In this document: positions 1 through 6,595 of the stretch, in pieces | How positions within the stretch are numbered: position 1 is the first letter of the stretch | Layout: the number at the start of each line of letters is the position of its first letter | Assembly: GCA_017353855.1 (NCBI GenBank) | Contig: JAFMSA010000098.1 | Location: forward strand, 1 to 10,369 | Direction of reading: 5' to 3' | DNA: 10,369 nucleotides | Source: Alphaproteobacteria bacterium | Lineage (GTDB): Bacteria > Pseudomonadota > Alphaproteobacteria > ATCC43930 > CGMCC-115725 | Position numbers and translations under genes: made by a program | Notes under the pieces: generated by a model | Database searches by the model: none | What the model was told of the DNA's origin: nothing | The model's input: the letters and a program-made list of their open reading frames with translations, nothing else

Positions 1-551
1 GGCAGCTTTCGGACGATCCGAACCATGTAATAGATCGACCAGGCGACGCCTGCCGCGAAGGGGATGTCCTTCGGATTATTGAACATCTGCCCATAGTAGT
101 TCGGCGTCAACAGCAGGAACAAAGCTGCGATAAACCCGGCCCGCGCCCCGCCGACCGCGCGGGCGAGCTTGCAGCAGCCGATCACTCCGATGATCCCGAC
201 GAGCCCGTTCAGGAGATGGCGAGTTTCGTACACCCCGATCGGCGAGATCCGGTTCAGCGCTGCCGCCAGGGTGTCGAATATAGCCCCGTAATTGTAGAGG
301 TCTTGCCAGTGCAGGGCCGTCTTATCGCTGAACAACGACAGGTAATACTCGAGGACAAAATCGCCATACCAATTGTGGGCATCCTCATCCCACGTGACGC
401 CGTAATCGCGAAACGTCAAAAGCACAGCGAAGGTTGCGAGCACCACGAGAGCAGCCGAGAGCCGGTTCCAAAAAGCATCGCTGTCGGATGCCCACAGGGC
501 TCGGCTGCCGCGGCCGGCCGCAACGGCACGCCAGGTCGCGAACACGCCCAT
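1..551 (-). CDS. Membrane GT-C glycosyltransferase (PMT/ArnT, GT39-like), 3' end outside window
   Basis: Only the first 183 codons lie in the window; the frame is open through the left edge. Members of this family move a sugar from a polyprenyl-phosphate carrier to an acceptor on the outer face of the inner membrane. Visible evidence: a hydrophobic segment at residues 31-47, followed at once by an acidic motif (TWDED, 53-57), where GT-C enzymes carry their catalytic Asp/Glu in the first periplasmic loop. A second motif, NNPKD (158-162), sits before another hydrophobic stretch (164-178), as in PMT-like proteins. Further hydrophobic segments lie near 113-127 and 138-150. The ATG at 551 has AGGA about 9 bases upstream; a GTG at 605 would add 18 residues but lacks a clear ribosome site. 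It lies 98 bases downstream of the other glycosyltransferase gene on the same strand, so the two are probably co-transcribed. Acceptor and sugar cannot be inferred. Confidence 0.78.
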   Translation of the reverse strand, partial: MGVFATWRAVAAGRGSRALWASDSDAFWNRLSAALVVLATFAVLLTFRDYGVTWDEDAHNWYGDFVLEYYLSLFSDKTALHWQDLYNYGAIFDTLAAALNRISPIGVYETRHLLNGLVGIIGVIGCCKLARAVGGARAGFIAALFLLLTPNYYGQMFNNPKDIPFAAGVAWSIYYMVRIVRKL

Positions 552-649
552 CCGGTGCGTCCTGGAGATCTTCTCTGAAGAGCCGGCGCCGGCCGGTTCC
601 CCCACGCGTCGGCCGCTGGGCCCGACGGTCAGCCCGGCCGCCACTTGGT

Positions 650-1813
650 TCACAGACCACACTGCGCCAGAAGCGCGGAAAGAACGCGATCGCAGCCGAA
701 AAATTCCCGGGCGAGCTCGCGGGCGGCAGCGCCATGCCGGCGGTAATCGGTTGCGATCGCGTCGATACCGGCCAGCGCCTCCTCTTCGGTGGAATAGCTG
801 AACAGACCACGTCCTACCGGCAGAAACTTGTCGAACCCCGTGCGCATTGTCACGACCGGCCGGCCGGCCGCGAGATAGCAAACGCTGCGGTCGCTGAACC
901 AACCGCTGTTGGAGCGGACGTAAATGTCCTTCGTTACCGTGAACTCGCCGCGCGAACGGGCGATGAAGTCGCGGTATTGCGACACATCGGCCGAAATCGG
1001 GTGGGGATCGACGAGCTCCCAGCCGGCGGCGGTGATCGCCGAGCGGGCCTCTTCGTCGGGCGGCAGCATCGCCATCTGGAAGCGGGCGGCCGGACGGCGC
1101 CGCGGCAGATCGAGATACCGCAGAAAATTGACGTGCTTCGACCAGATATAGTGGGAGCCGTCGAGCTCGATGTTCTTGCCCTTATTCTCCCACGTGCCGA
1201 TGGTCGTGAAGCAGTTCGGGGCATCGTGTGCCAGCGGCCACAAACCGGGGTCGACGGGAGGGCGGGTCGGCCGCCAAGGCACGCCACACAGGGGCACCGG
1301 GCAATCGGCTGCCCCGAGGTTCTCTCCATAGGTGAAATAGTGCGTGTGGGCATTGACATAGGCGCGTGAGGCCCGATCAGCTTTCGCGTATTTGATCTGC
1401 TCGTACACAGGATCGGTGTCGACCATGATCCGCCGAGGGCAGGCGAGGTGCTCGTCGCGCAGCTGCGCGGCACCACAGAGGTTTATCAACGCGTCCGCCT
1501 CGGTGTAGAGGGCGTGCACCTGCCGGCGTGAAAGCCCGTAATAGATGTCGTGGATGGCGTCCCAATAGGCCCAGCGCTGCCCAAGGCCGTAGCGTTCCAT
1601 GACCTGCTGCAGATAGCGAACGTTATACTCGCACTCCATTGCGACACTGTTCGCGCGTGGGTCGAACGGATTGGTGCCGCTGTCCTCGACATACCACACC
1701 CTGTGACCGAGCCGTTGTAAGCCTACAAGGTAATGTATTGCCTGCCATGCGATTCCCGCGAGCGGCATTTGACCGACGAAATGGAGAAGGACGATGTTGC
1801 CGCTCTGTCTCAC
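650..1813 (-). CDS. GT-B-type glycosyltransferase (CgeB/Glyco_trans_1_2-like)
   Basis: A soluble protein of 387 residues that I place among GT-B glycosyltransferases from its architecture. The N-terminal Rossmann-like half opens with a hydrophobic strand and HFVGQMP (residues 11-17), followed by a helix ending GHRVWYVED. The C-terminal half carries the best signature: SNSGWFSDRS (301-310) then AAGRPVV (315-321), the small-residue/Pro loop that contacts the nucleotide-sugar in GT-B folds. No signal peptide or membrane segment is seen, so it should act in the cytoplasm. I chose the GTG at 1813 because AAGGGA lies 8 bases upstream and the first core strand follows directly; an in-frame ATG at 1852 would add 13 residues but has only a weak ribosome site. 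The membrane GT-C gene follows on the same strand, which suggests a shared surface-glycan pathway. Donor and acceptor are unknown. Confidence 0.75.
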   Translation of the reverse strand: MRQSGNIVLLHFVGQMPLAGIAWQAIHYLVGLQRLGHRVWYVEDSGTNPFDPRANSVAMECEYNVRYLQQVMERYGLGQRWAYWDAIHDIYYGLSRRQVHALYTEADALINLCGAAQLRDEHLACPRRIMVDTDPVYEQIKYAKADRASRAYVNAHTHYFTYGENLGAADCPVPLCGVPWRPTRPPVDPGLWPLAHDAPNCFTTIGTWENKGKNIELDGSHYIWSKHVNFLRYLDLPRRRPAARFQMAMLPPDEEARSAITAAGWELVDPHPISADVSQYRDFIARSRGEFTVTKDIYVRSNSGWFSDRSVCYLAAGRPVVTMRTGFDKFLPVGRGLFSYSTEEEALAGIDAIATDYRRHGAAARELAREFFGCDRVLSALLAQCGL

Positions 1814-1821
1814 AGCGGGGA

Positions 1822-1827
1822 TCCCTT
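1822..1827 (-). promoter_or_regulatory. Ribosome binding site deciding the GT-B start
   Basis: On the minus strand this reads AAGGGA, 8 bases before the GTG at 1813. The in-frame ATG at 1852 has only GAG at close spacing, so the GTG is favoured. Confidence 0.45.
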
Positions 1828-1914
1828 CGGGATATTGGATGTCCGCCCACAACGCTCAGCGCGGCAGGGGATTTCCGTGAGGCGAAAGCGAAAGGCGGCC
1901 CATGCCAAGTTTTC

Positions 1915-1945
1915 GGGCAAAACCCCAAACTGCAGAGGGTTGCCC
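1915..1945. other. Imperfect inverted repeat in the divergent intergenic region
   Basis: GGGCAAAACCC (1915-1925) pairs with GGGTTGCCC (1937-1945), giving 9 base pairs with a two-base bulge and an 11-base loop. It lies between the minus-strand glycosyltransferase and the plus-strand TerB-like gene. It has no T-run, so it is not a standard terminator. It could be an operator or a leader hairpin for the plus-strand genes. If the TerB-like gene began at the upstream ATG (1902), the repeat would be inside coding sequence, which would weaken this reading. Confidence 0.3.
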
Positions 1946-1973
1946 CATGCCGACCTGCATGCTAGGCAAAGCA

Positions 1974-2447
1974 ATGATCGACCGTATCCGAGCGTGGATC
2001 ATGGGTAATGGATCCCACGGCGGGGCTGAGACGGGTCGACCACGCCGCGAGACCGAGCTGGCGTTGACTGCCCTGCTGGTCGAGGCAGCTTATAGCGATG
2101 ATCACTTCGACCAGGCCGAACGCAGCGTTATCGCGCGGCTGATCGAGAACCGGTTCAACCTCTCTGCCCCGGACGCCCGGAGGTTGCTCGCTGCCGGAGA
2201 GACCGCGGCGGCGGAAGCGGCCGAACTGTTCCACTTTACAAGAACCGTCAACGAACAATTTTCTTTCAGGGAACGGGTCGAGCTCATCGAAATGCTGTGG
2301 GAAGTTGCCTATGCGGACGGGGTGCTCGACCAGTACGAGGACAGCCTGCTGCGCCGCGTCGGCGGGCTGATTTATGTCCCGGATAAAGAACGCGGCTTGG
2401 CGCGTCAGCGCGTACTGACGCGGCTGGGCCTCGAACAGCACAGCTGA
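1974..2447 (+). CDS. TerB-like (tellurite-resistance B family) protein
   Basis: A small acidic, all-helical protein of 157 residues. It shows the duplicated TerB pattern: a helix ending LLVEAAYSDDHFDQAE (residues 34-49) and a second unit, WEVAYADGVLDQYED (109-123). Each places an Asp-rich turn before a glutamate-bearing helix. In characterised TerB proteins such acidic turns bind a metal ion, but most chromosomal homologues have no demonstrated role and a link to tellurite should not be assumed. No signal peptide or membrane segment is seen, so it is probably cytoplasmic. I chose the ATG at 1974 because homologues I know begin just before an amphipathic helix like MIDRIRAWI, and AGG sits a few bases upstream. 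An in-frame ATG at 1902 would add 24 residues of unconvincing sequence. The ferredoxin gene starts 49 bases downstream, so this is probably the first gene of the plus-strand group. Confidence 0.8.
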   Translation: MIDRIRAWIMGNGSHGGAETGRPRRETELALTALLVEAAYSDDHFDQAERSVIARLIENRFNLSAPDARRLLAAGETAAAEAAELFHFTRTVNEQFSFRERVELIEMLWEVAYADGVLDQYEDSLLRRVGGLIYVPDKERGLARQRVLTRLGLEQHS

Positions 2448-2496
2448 TCCGTATCGAGGCCGGCCGCAGGAAAATTCAGGAGAAGATCCCAGGACC

Positions 2497-2832
2497 ATGA
2501 CCTACGTTGTCACAGAAGCCTGCATTCGCTGCAAGTACATGGATTGCGTCGAGGTCTGCCCCGTGGACTGCTTTTACGAGGGCGAGAACATGTTGGTCAT
2601 TCACCCCGACGAATGCATCGATTGCGGGGTCTGCGAGCCGGAATGTCCGGTCGAAGCGATAATCCCGGACAGCGAGCCCCCGGCTGAGCAATGGCTGGAA
2701 CTCAACCGTGAGTACTCGGCCAATTGGCCTAATATCACGCGAAAGAAGCCTCCGCCAAACGATGCTGATGAATTCAAGGACGTCACGGGCAAATACGATA
2801 AGTACTTCAGTCCGAAGGGCGGCGGCAGCTGA
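2497..2832 (+). CDS. fdxA: Seven-iron ferredoxin ([3Fe-4S][4Fe-4S])
   Basis: A 111-residue soluble electron carrier closely resembling Azotobacter ferredoxin I. All cluster ligands are present. By the Azotobacter assignment, Cys9, Cys17 and Cys50 hold the 3Fe-4S cluster, and Cys21, Cys40, Cys43 and Cys46 hold the 4Fe-4S cluster. Cys12 and Cys25 match the non-ligand cysteines of that protein. The stretches CVEVCPVDCFYEG and IHPDECIDCG are characteristic, and the C-terminal extension (WPNITRKK, then a charged tail) matches the long-chain FdxA type. AGGAG occurs about 14 bases before the ATG and a second AGGA directly before it. The physiological partner is not evident. The arrangement of fdxA followed by carD is one I recall from many alphaproteobacteria. 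A 10-bp inverted repeat follows some 40 bases after the stop. Confidence 0.97.
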   Translation: MTYVVTEACIRCKYMDCVEVCPVDCFYEGENMLVIHPDECIDCGVCEPECPVEAIIPDSEPPAEQWLELNREYSANWPNITRKKPPPNDADEFKDVTGKYDKYFSPKGGGS

Positions 2833-3057
2833 GCCTCGCATCTGCGATAATGTTGTGAGGACACGCGTCCGCGACGCATCTGCATGGTGCAGATGCGCGA
2901 TCGGCTAGCTTTGCGCAGCGAAATCATGATATTATTGGTCTGGTGCAGTTGTCGACTTCCCGTCGGGTCCACGGCGTTGCGGGAGTCGTGGACGGTCGTC
3001 CAGCGGCCAACCGAAGCGTCCTGGCACCGCCAAGCGGCCGATTGTTGAGAGACGGGT
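2833..3057 (+). other. fdxA-carD intergenic region and likely carD leader
   Basis: A 225-base gap. Besides the 10-bp inverted repeat it holds an AT-rich patch at about 2921-2937, unusual in this GC-rich surrounding and a plausible place for a carD promoter, although I cannot assign convincing -35 and -10 boxes. Downstream, GTCCACG (2967-2973) and CGTGGAC (2987-2993) form a perfect 7-bp stem with a 13-base loop that would lie in a carD 5' leader. A GAG about 9 bases before the carD ATG is the only candidate ribosome site. Confidence 0.35.
2875..2897 (+). terminator. Perfect 10-bp inverted repeat after fdxA (possible terminator or operator)
   Basis: CGCATCTGCA (2875-2884), a TGG loop, and TGCAGATGCG (2888-2897) form a perfect 10-bp stem; two more pairs are possible across a bulged A. 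The following bases contain only a short CTTT, so intrinsic termination would be inefficient. A third copy of CGCATCTGC lies upstream at 2837-2845, giving three copies of one half-site in 61 bases. That also fits a protein-binding operator or alternative hairpins controlling readthrough into carD. Confidence 0.4.
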
Positions 3058-3555
3058 ATGAATTCCGAGAAACTACCATTCGCCACCGGCGATCTCGTTG
3101 TGTATCCCAGCCATGGCGTCGGCAAGATTGTGGGCATTGAGACGCAAGAGATCGCGGGTCATACGTTAAGCGTGTTTGTGGTCGTTTTCGACAAGGACCG
3201 CATGACGCTGCGTGTCCCGCTCGCGAAGGCGAGGGGGTCTGGCCTCCGGCGGCTATCGAGCCGCAAGGAAATGGACGCGGCTCTCGCAAAATTACGCGGG
3301 CGCTCGCGGGCCAAGCGCACTATGTGGAGCCGCCGGGCGCAAGAATATCAGGCCAAGATTGCCTCGGGCGACCCCGGATCCATCGCGGAGGTCGTGCGCG
3401 ACCTCTACAGGAATGTCGGCCAACCGGAACAGTCCTACAGCGAACGGCAAATTTACCAAGCCGCGCTTGATCGCCTCGTGCGCGAGTTTGCCGCGGTCGA
3501 GAGGATCGACGAGAACACTGCGACACAGCGTGTCGAGCAGCTGTTGGCGGCTTAA
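3058..3555 (+). CDS. carD: CarD/CdnL-family RNA polymerase-binding transcription regulator
   Basis: A 165-residue protein of the CarD_CdnL_TRCF family. These proteins bind the RNA polymerase beta subunit through an N-terminal Tudor-like domain and stabilise the open promoter complex with a C-terminal helical domain. The N-terminal signature FATGDLVVYPSHGVGKI (residues 8-24) is the family hallmark. The C-terminal domain begins with MWSRRAQEYQAKIASGD (89-105); Trp90 is the likely equivalent of the conserved tryptophan that wedges into the upstream edge of the transcription bubble. The length is typical for alphaproteobacterial CarD. It is followed after 11 bases by the degenerate metallophosphoesterase gene, which suggests co-transcription. 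Upstream lies fdxA, separated by a structured region that may hold a separate promoter. The exact regulon cannot be read from sequence. Confidence 0.95.
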   Translation: MNSEKLPFATGDLVVYPSHGVGKIVGIETQEIAGHTLSVFVVVFDKDRMTLRVPLAKARGSGLRRLSSRKEMDAALAKLRGRSRAKRTMWSRRAQEYQAKIASGDPGSIAEVVRDLYRNVGQPEQSYSERQIYQAALDRLVREFAAVERIDENTATQRVEQLLAA

Positions 3556-3566
3556 GCGCGAGGGCG

Positions 3567-4400
3567 ATGAGGGCCTCGCCGGAACGGACGAGAAACGCAC
3601 CGACGCCGGAGGGGAAATTTGCACGGTTGTGGGGTGCCCGGAGAGTCTGGGCAATCGCTGCAATCGACGGTGAGGCGCGCCGCCTCAGCCGCCTGCACGA
3701 CACGATCAGCACAAGGTTTGAGGAGGGGGATCGGGTCGTCTATCTCGGCAACTATGCCGGATGCGGCGAAGACGTTCTTGCAACGATCGACGAGCTCCTC
3801 GATTTTCGTCGCCGGGTCTTGGGACGCCCGAACGGTCTTGCCTGCCACGTCGTCTTCCTGCGCGGCGCGCAGGAAGAAATGTGGCAGAAGCTGCTGCAGT
3901 TGCAGTTCGCTCCCAATCCGGGCGAGGTGCTGCAGTGGATGGTCAAGGCCGGAATGGAAACTACCATTCGGGCTTATGGTGGGGATCTGAGACAGGGTTT
4001 AGCAGCCAGCCGGGACGGCCCGCGCATGATGACCCGTTGGACAAATGCGCTGCGCGCCGCAATGAATGCAACGCCGGGCCATACGCCCTTTTTCCTGTCC
4101 CTTCGCCATGCCGCACTAACCGAATCGCGCAGCCTGCTGTTCGTTCACGCCTCGGTCAATCCATTGCGCTCTCTGGCGGCGCAGGGCGATGCTTTCTGGT
4201 GGGGGCACGAAGATATTCTGAGGCTCGCCGCCCCATTCGAGGGGTTCGGGCGCATAGTCAGAGGGGTCAACCGCGGCCGACCCGGTGTCACTGAGCGCGA
4301 ATTCGCCGTGTCCTTGGGGGCCGGCGCCGCGCATGGCGGCGCATTGATTGCGGCCTGCTTTGGCATCGACGGCTCTCTGCTCGATAGCATCGAGGCGTGA
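3567..4400 (+). CDS. Metallophosphoesterase-fold protein with lost metal ligands (probable pseudoenzyme)
   Basis: A 277-residue protein that aligns by eye with PP2A/ApaH-type metallophosphoesterases but has altered catalytic motifs. Expected GDxHG reads AAIDG (31-35), so Asp and His are gone. Expected GDYxDRG reads GNYAGCG (61-67), with Asp62 changed to Asn and the Asp-Arg pair lost. Expected GNHE reads GAQE (100-103), losing Asn and His. The later histidine remains in LLFVHASVNP (His194), but the final GHT reads RGVNR (232-236), losing its histidine. The frameworks around each motif (GDRVVYLG, VVFLRG, FVHA) and the overall length are intact and the frame is unbroken, so it looks maintained rather than decaying. 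The ATG at 3567 has GAGGG just upstream. It starts 11 bases after carD and is probably co-transcribed with it. A non-catalytic binding role is inferred; retained activity by an unusual mechanism cannot be excluded. Confidence 0.75.
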   Translation: MRASPERTRNAPTPEGKFARLWGARRVWAIAAIDGEARRLSRLHDTISTRFEEGDRVVYLGNYAGCGEDVLATIDELLDFRRRVLGRPNGLACHVVFLRGAQEEMWQKLLQLQFAPNPGEVLQWMVKAGMETTIRAYGGDLRQGLAASRDGPRMMTRWTNALRAAMNATPGHTPFFLSLRHAALTESRSLLFVHASVNPLRSLAAQGDAFWWGHEDILRLAAPFEGFGRIVRGVNRGRPGVTEREFAVSLGAGAAHGGALIAACFGIDGSLLDSIEA

Positions 4401-4716
4401 TGCTCTGTAATGCGTGGTTCTCTCGCGTCGAAAACGACGTATTCTGGCGGCTCACCGACGATTTTGAGGCTAGTCGGTCATTGAAAAAACGACAATGCGC
4501 AAAGTCTAACTGTAACTAACATTGAGCCGAAAATGGCCGTAGTGAAGAGACCGGCTGTATATAGATGCGGGTAATGGAAAGCGGCCGCGTCTCTTATCAC
4601 GCAGATGAAACTGGGCCGGCGAAAAGCAAGTGTGTCGCCCGGCCAGTACTGCCGCCTCCGCTGACGAGCGCGGCCCTTCCGCCTAGTTCAGCGCCGTCCA
4701 ACGCTATCCGGGTCGC
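4401..4716. other. Convergent intergenic region, no gene seen
   Basis: 316 bases between the plus-strand phosphoesterase-like gene and the minus-strand dehydrogenase. A small hairpin, CGTCG-AAAA-CGACG (4426-4439), lies shortly after the phosphoesterase stop but lacks a T-run. CCGAC and GTCGG further on could pair across 13 bases, also weakly. The stretch around 4470-4560 is more AT-rich than its surroundings but shows no convincing promoter or coding frame. A strong GC-rich hairpin at 4611-4646 is listed separately. Confidence 0.4.
4611..4646 (-). terminator. GC-rich hairpin, possible terminator of the dehydrogenase operon
   Basis: CTGGGCCGGCGA (4611-4622) and TCGCCCGGCCAG (4635-4646) pair with about 9 continuous base pairs plus two outer pairs, allowing a single bulged base on each side, around a 12-base loop. 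On the minus strand the hairpin is followed by TTTCATC, a short and imperfect U-tract. It lies about 70 bases past the dehydrogenase stop, a sensible place for a terminator. Confidence 0.4.
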
Positions 4717-5475
4717 TCACAACATCACCGTCCCGCCATCGATTGCGATGGTTTGGCCGGTCACAAAACAGCTTGCGTCGGAGACGAGCCAGATCACGGC
4801 TCCGACGAGGTCGGACGGACTGAGAGTACGCTGGATCGATTGCCCTGTCTTGATTACCTCGAGCGCTCGCTCGACCTTGTCGCCGAAGAATTCGCGGGTG
4901 CCATCGGTCAGTACCGCGCTGGGGGCAAGAGCGTTGACACGGATCCGCTCGCGCCCGAGTTCGCGGGCCAGTCCCCGTGTCAACCCGATCACGGCGGCTT
5001 TCGATGTCGTGTAATGGAGACCGAAAGGCATGCCATAGGTCGCGGCGAGCGAAGCGAGGTTGATGATACTGCCGCCCCCCGCCTGCCGCATCGCCGGCAC
5101 AATCGCCTTGCAGCAGTTCCAAACGCCTTTGACGTTCACCGCCATCGCGGCATCCCAATCCGCTTCGGCAATCGCATCAAAGCGGCCGCCGCGCAATGCA
5201 CCGTAAAGCGCCGCATTGTTGATCAGCGCGTCAATTCGCCCGAATGCCTCGACTGTAAGGGCCGCCACTGCTCGGGCCGAATCAGCATTGCTGACATCGA
5301 GCGTGGCACCGATCGCCTGGCCGTCTTCGGTCTTTACGAGGTCCAGCGTCGTCGAACAATCGTTGATGTCCGCAGCGACAATGCGCGCCCCGGCCGATGC
5401 GAGGCCGCAGGCAAGTTCCCGGCCGATCCCGCGCGCCGCACCTGTGACGACGACAACCTTTTCGCGAATATCCAT
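4717..5475 (-). CDS. Short-chain dehydrogenase/reductase (classical SDR)
   Basis: A 252-residue NAD(P)-dependent oxidoreductase of standard classical SDR length. The cofactor motif TGAARGIG occupies residues 11-18. Asp36 at the end of the second strand suggests a preference for NAD(H) over NADP(H). NNAA (86-89) stabilises the central sheet, and the catalytic tetrad is complete: Asn114, Ser142, Tyr155 and Lys159 (YTTSK). The C-terminal GQTIAIDGG is also typical. The substrate cannot be read from the sequence. The gene lies 19 bases downstream of a sugar-type ABC ATPase on the same strand, so a sugar or polyol dehydrogenase is plausible, but this is inference from context only. The ribosome site before the ATG is weak (GAG about 9 bases upstream), consistent with translation depending on the preceding gene. 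The protein is intact, with no sign of decay, although the rest of the transporter operon is missing. Confidence 0.93.
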   Translation of the reverse strand: MDIREKVVVVTGAARGIGRELACGLASAGARIVAADINDCSTTLDLVKTEDGQAIGATLDVSNADSARAVAALTVEAFGRIDALINNAALYGALRGGRFDAIAEADWDAAMAVNVKGVWNCCKAIVPAMRQAGGGSIINLASLAATYGMPFGLHYTTSKAAVIGLTRGLARELGRERIRVNALAPSAVLTDGTREFFGDKVERALEVIKTGQSIQRTLSPSDLVGAVIWLVSDASCFVTGQTIAIDGGTVML

Positions 5476-5494
5476 GGCCCGAGCTCTGAGGGGG

Positions 5495-6592
5495 TCAGAC
5501 TACCGCCTCACTGTGCGGGTCGATCAGGTGCATCTGGTTGAGGTCGGCTATCAGGCGCATCGGTTCGCCGACCGTGCCTGCGGCGGCGGGGCTAACCCGA
5601 CCGCACACCTCCGCGCCGTCGACAACGAAATAAACCATCGTCTCCATGCCCATCGGCTCGACGACATCGAGCCGCGCCTCGAACGCGGCGGCGCCGGGCG
5701 GCACCTCGCCGCGCCCCTCGGTGATGTGCTCCGGGCGCAGCCCAAAGGTCAGTTCTTTGCCGACCTGCGGGCGATAGCGCGCCTCGCGCGACGCCGGTAC
5801 CGGGAAAGAAAGCCAGTCGGAGAGGCGGACACTGAGCCCGCTGCCGTTCTCAACGAGCCGGCAGGGCAGTAAATTCATCGTCGGTGAGCCGATGAATCCG
5901 GCAACAAACTGCGTCTTCGGCGCGTGGTATACCTCCTGGGGCGTGCCGATTTGGTCGATCCGCCCGGCATTCATGATCACGACCCGATCAGCGAGCGTCA
6001 TGGCCTCGACCTGATCATGCGTGACATAGACGGTCGTCGTCGTGACGGTCTGATGGATTTTCTTGATCTCGGTACGCATCTGCACGCGCAGCTTGGCATC
6101 GAGATTCGAGAGCGGCTCGTCGAACAGGAAGACCTTGGGGTTGCGAACGATGGCGCGACCCATCGCAACCCGCTGGCGCTGCCCGCCCGACAACTGCTTC
6201 GGGCGTCGGTCTAGCAGATCGGTTATGTCAAGGATACGAGCCGCTGCCTGAACCCGCTCCCTGATCTCCGGCTTCGGAAACTTCTTCAGCCGCAGCCCGA
6301 ACGACATGTTCTCGAACACTGTCATATGGGGGTAGAGCGCATAGTTCTGGAAAACCATTGCGATGTCCCGGTCCTTCGGCGGCACATCGTTGACCAGCTG
6401 GTCCCCGATATAGATTTCGCCTGCGGTCGCTTCCTCCAGACCCGCGATCATGCGCAATGTCGTACTCTTGCCGCAGCCGGAAGGCCCCACCAGCACGATG
6501 AACTCGCGGTCGGCGATGTCGAGGTTGATACCCTGCACGGCAGGGGTGCGGTCGAATGTCTTGACGACGTTGCGGAGCGCGACTTGCGCCAT
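5495..6592 (-). CDS. MalK/UgpC-type carbohydrate ABC transporter ATP-binding protein
   Basis: A 365-residue ATPase of the CUT1 (sugar and glycerol-phosphate importer) class, expected to sit on the cytoplasmic face of the membrane and power two permease subunits. All ATPase motifs are intact: Walker A GPSGCGKST (36-44), Q-loop Gln82 in FQNYALYPH, signature LSGGQ (134-138), Walker B VFLFDEP (154-160), D-loop SNLD (162-165) and switch His192. Residues from about 235 to the end form the MalK-type TOBE/OB regulatory domain. The gene begins only three bases after the stop of a truncated permease frame (TGA CAG ATG on the minus strand), as expected for translational coupling. No complete permease or binding-protein gene is present upstream, so it is an orphan here and may serve a transporter encoded elsewhere. 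CUT1 ATPases can be shared between transporters, which could explain why it remains intact. The sugar is not identifiable. Confidence 0.95.
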   Translation of the reverse strand: MAQVALRNVVKTFDRTPAVQGINLDIADREFIVLVGPSGCGKSTTLRMIAGLEEATAGEIYIGDQLVNDVPPKDRDIAMVFQNYALYPHMTVFENMSFGLRLKKFPKPEIRERVQAAARILDITDLLDRRPKQLSGGQRQRVAMGRAIVRNPKVFLFDEPLSNLDAKLRVQMRTEIKKIHQTVTTTTVYVTHDQVEAMTLADRVVIMNAGRIDQIGTPQEVYHAPKTQFVAGFIGSPTMNLLPCRLVENGSGLSVRLSDWLSFPVPASREARYRPQVGKELTFGLRPEHITEGRGEVPPGAAAFEARLDVVEPMGMETMVYFVVDGAEVCGRVSPAAAGTVGEPMRLIADLNQMHLIDPHSEAVV

Positions 6593-6595
6593 CTG

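Noticed and set aside
434..1369. Long plus-strand open frame (311 codons) opposite the GT-B gene
   Set aside because: Its product is Arg/Ala/Gly-rich with no recognisable domain and it is antisense to a gene with clear GT-B signatures. It is a high-GC shadow frame.
1902..1973. Upstream start (ATG 1902) for the TerB-like gene
   Set aside because: The added 24 residues show no structure, overlap the inverted repeat, and the ATG at 1974 begins a typical amphipathic N-terminal helix.
1974..2447. Tellurite-resistance function for the TerB-like protein
   Set aside because: No other ter genes are present and chromosomal TerB-like proteins generally lack such evidence; only the family assignment is kept.
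4426..4439. CGTCG-AAAA-CGACG hairpin as terminator of the carD group
   Set aside because: Only five base pairs and no T-run on the plus strand; mentioned only within the intergenic entry.
4753..5541. Plus-strand open frame (262 codons) opposite the dehydrogenase
   Set aside because: No family signature, and it is antisense to an SDR with a complete catalytic tetrad.
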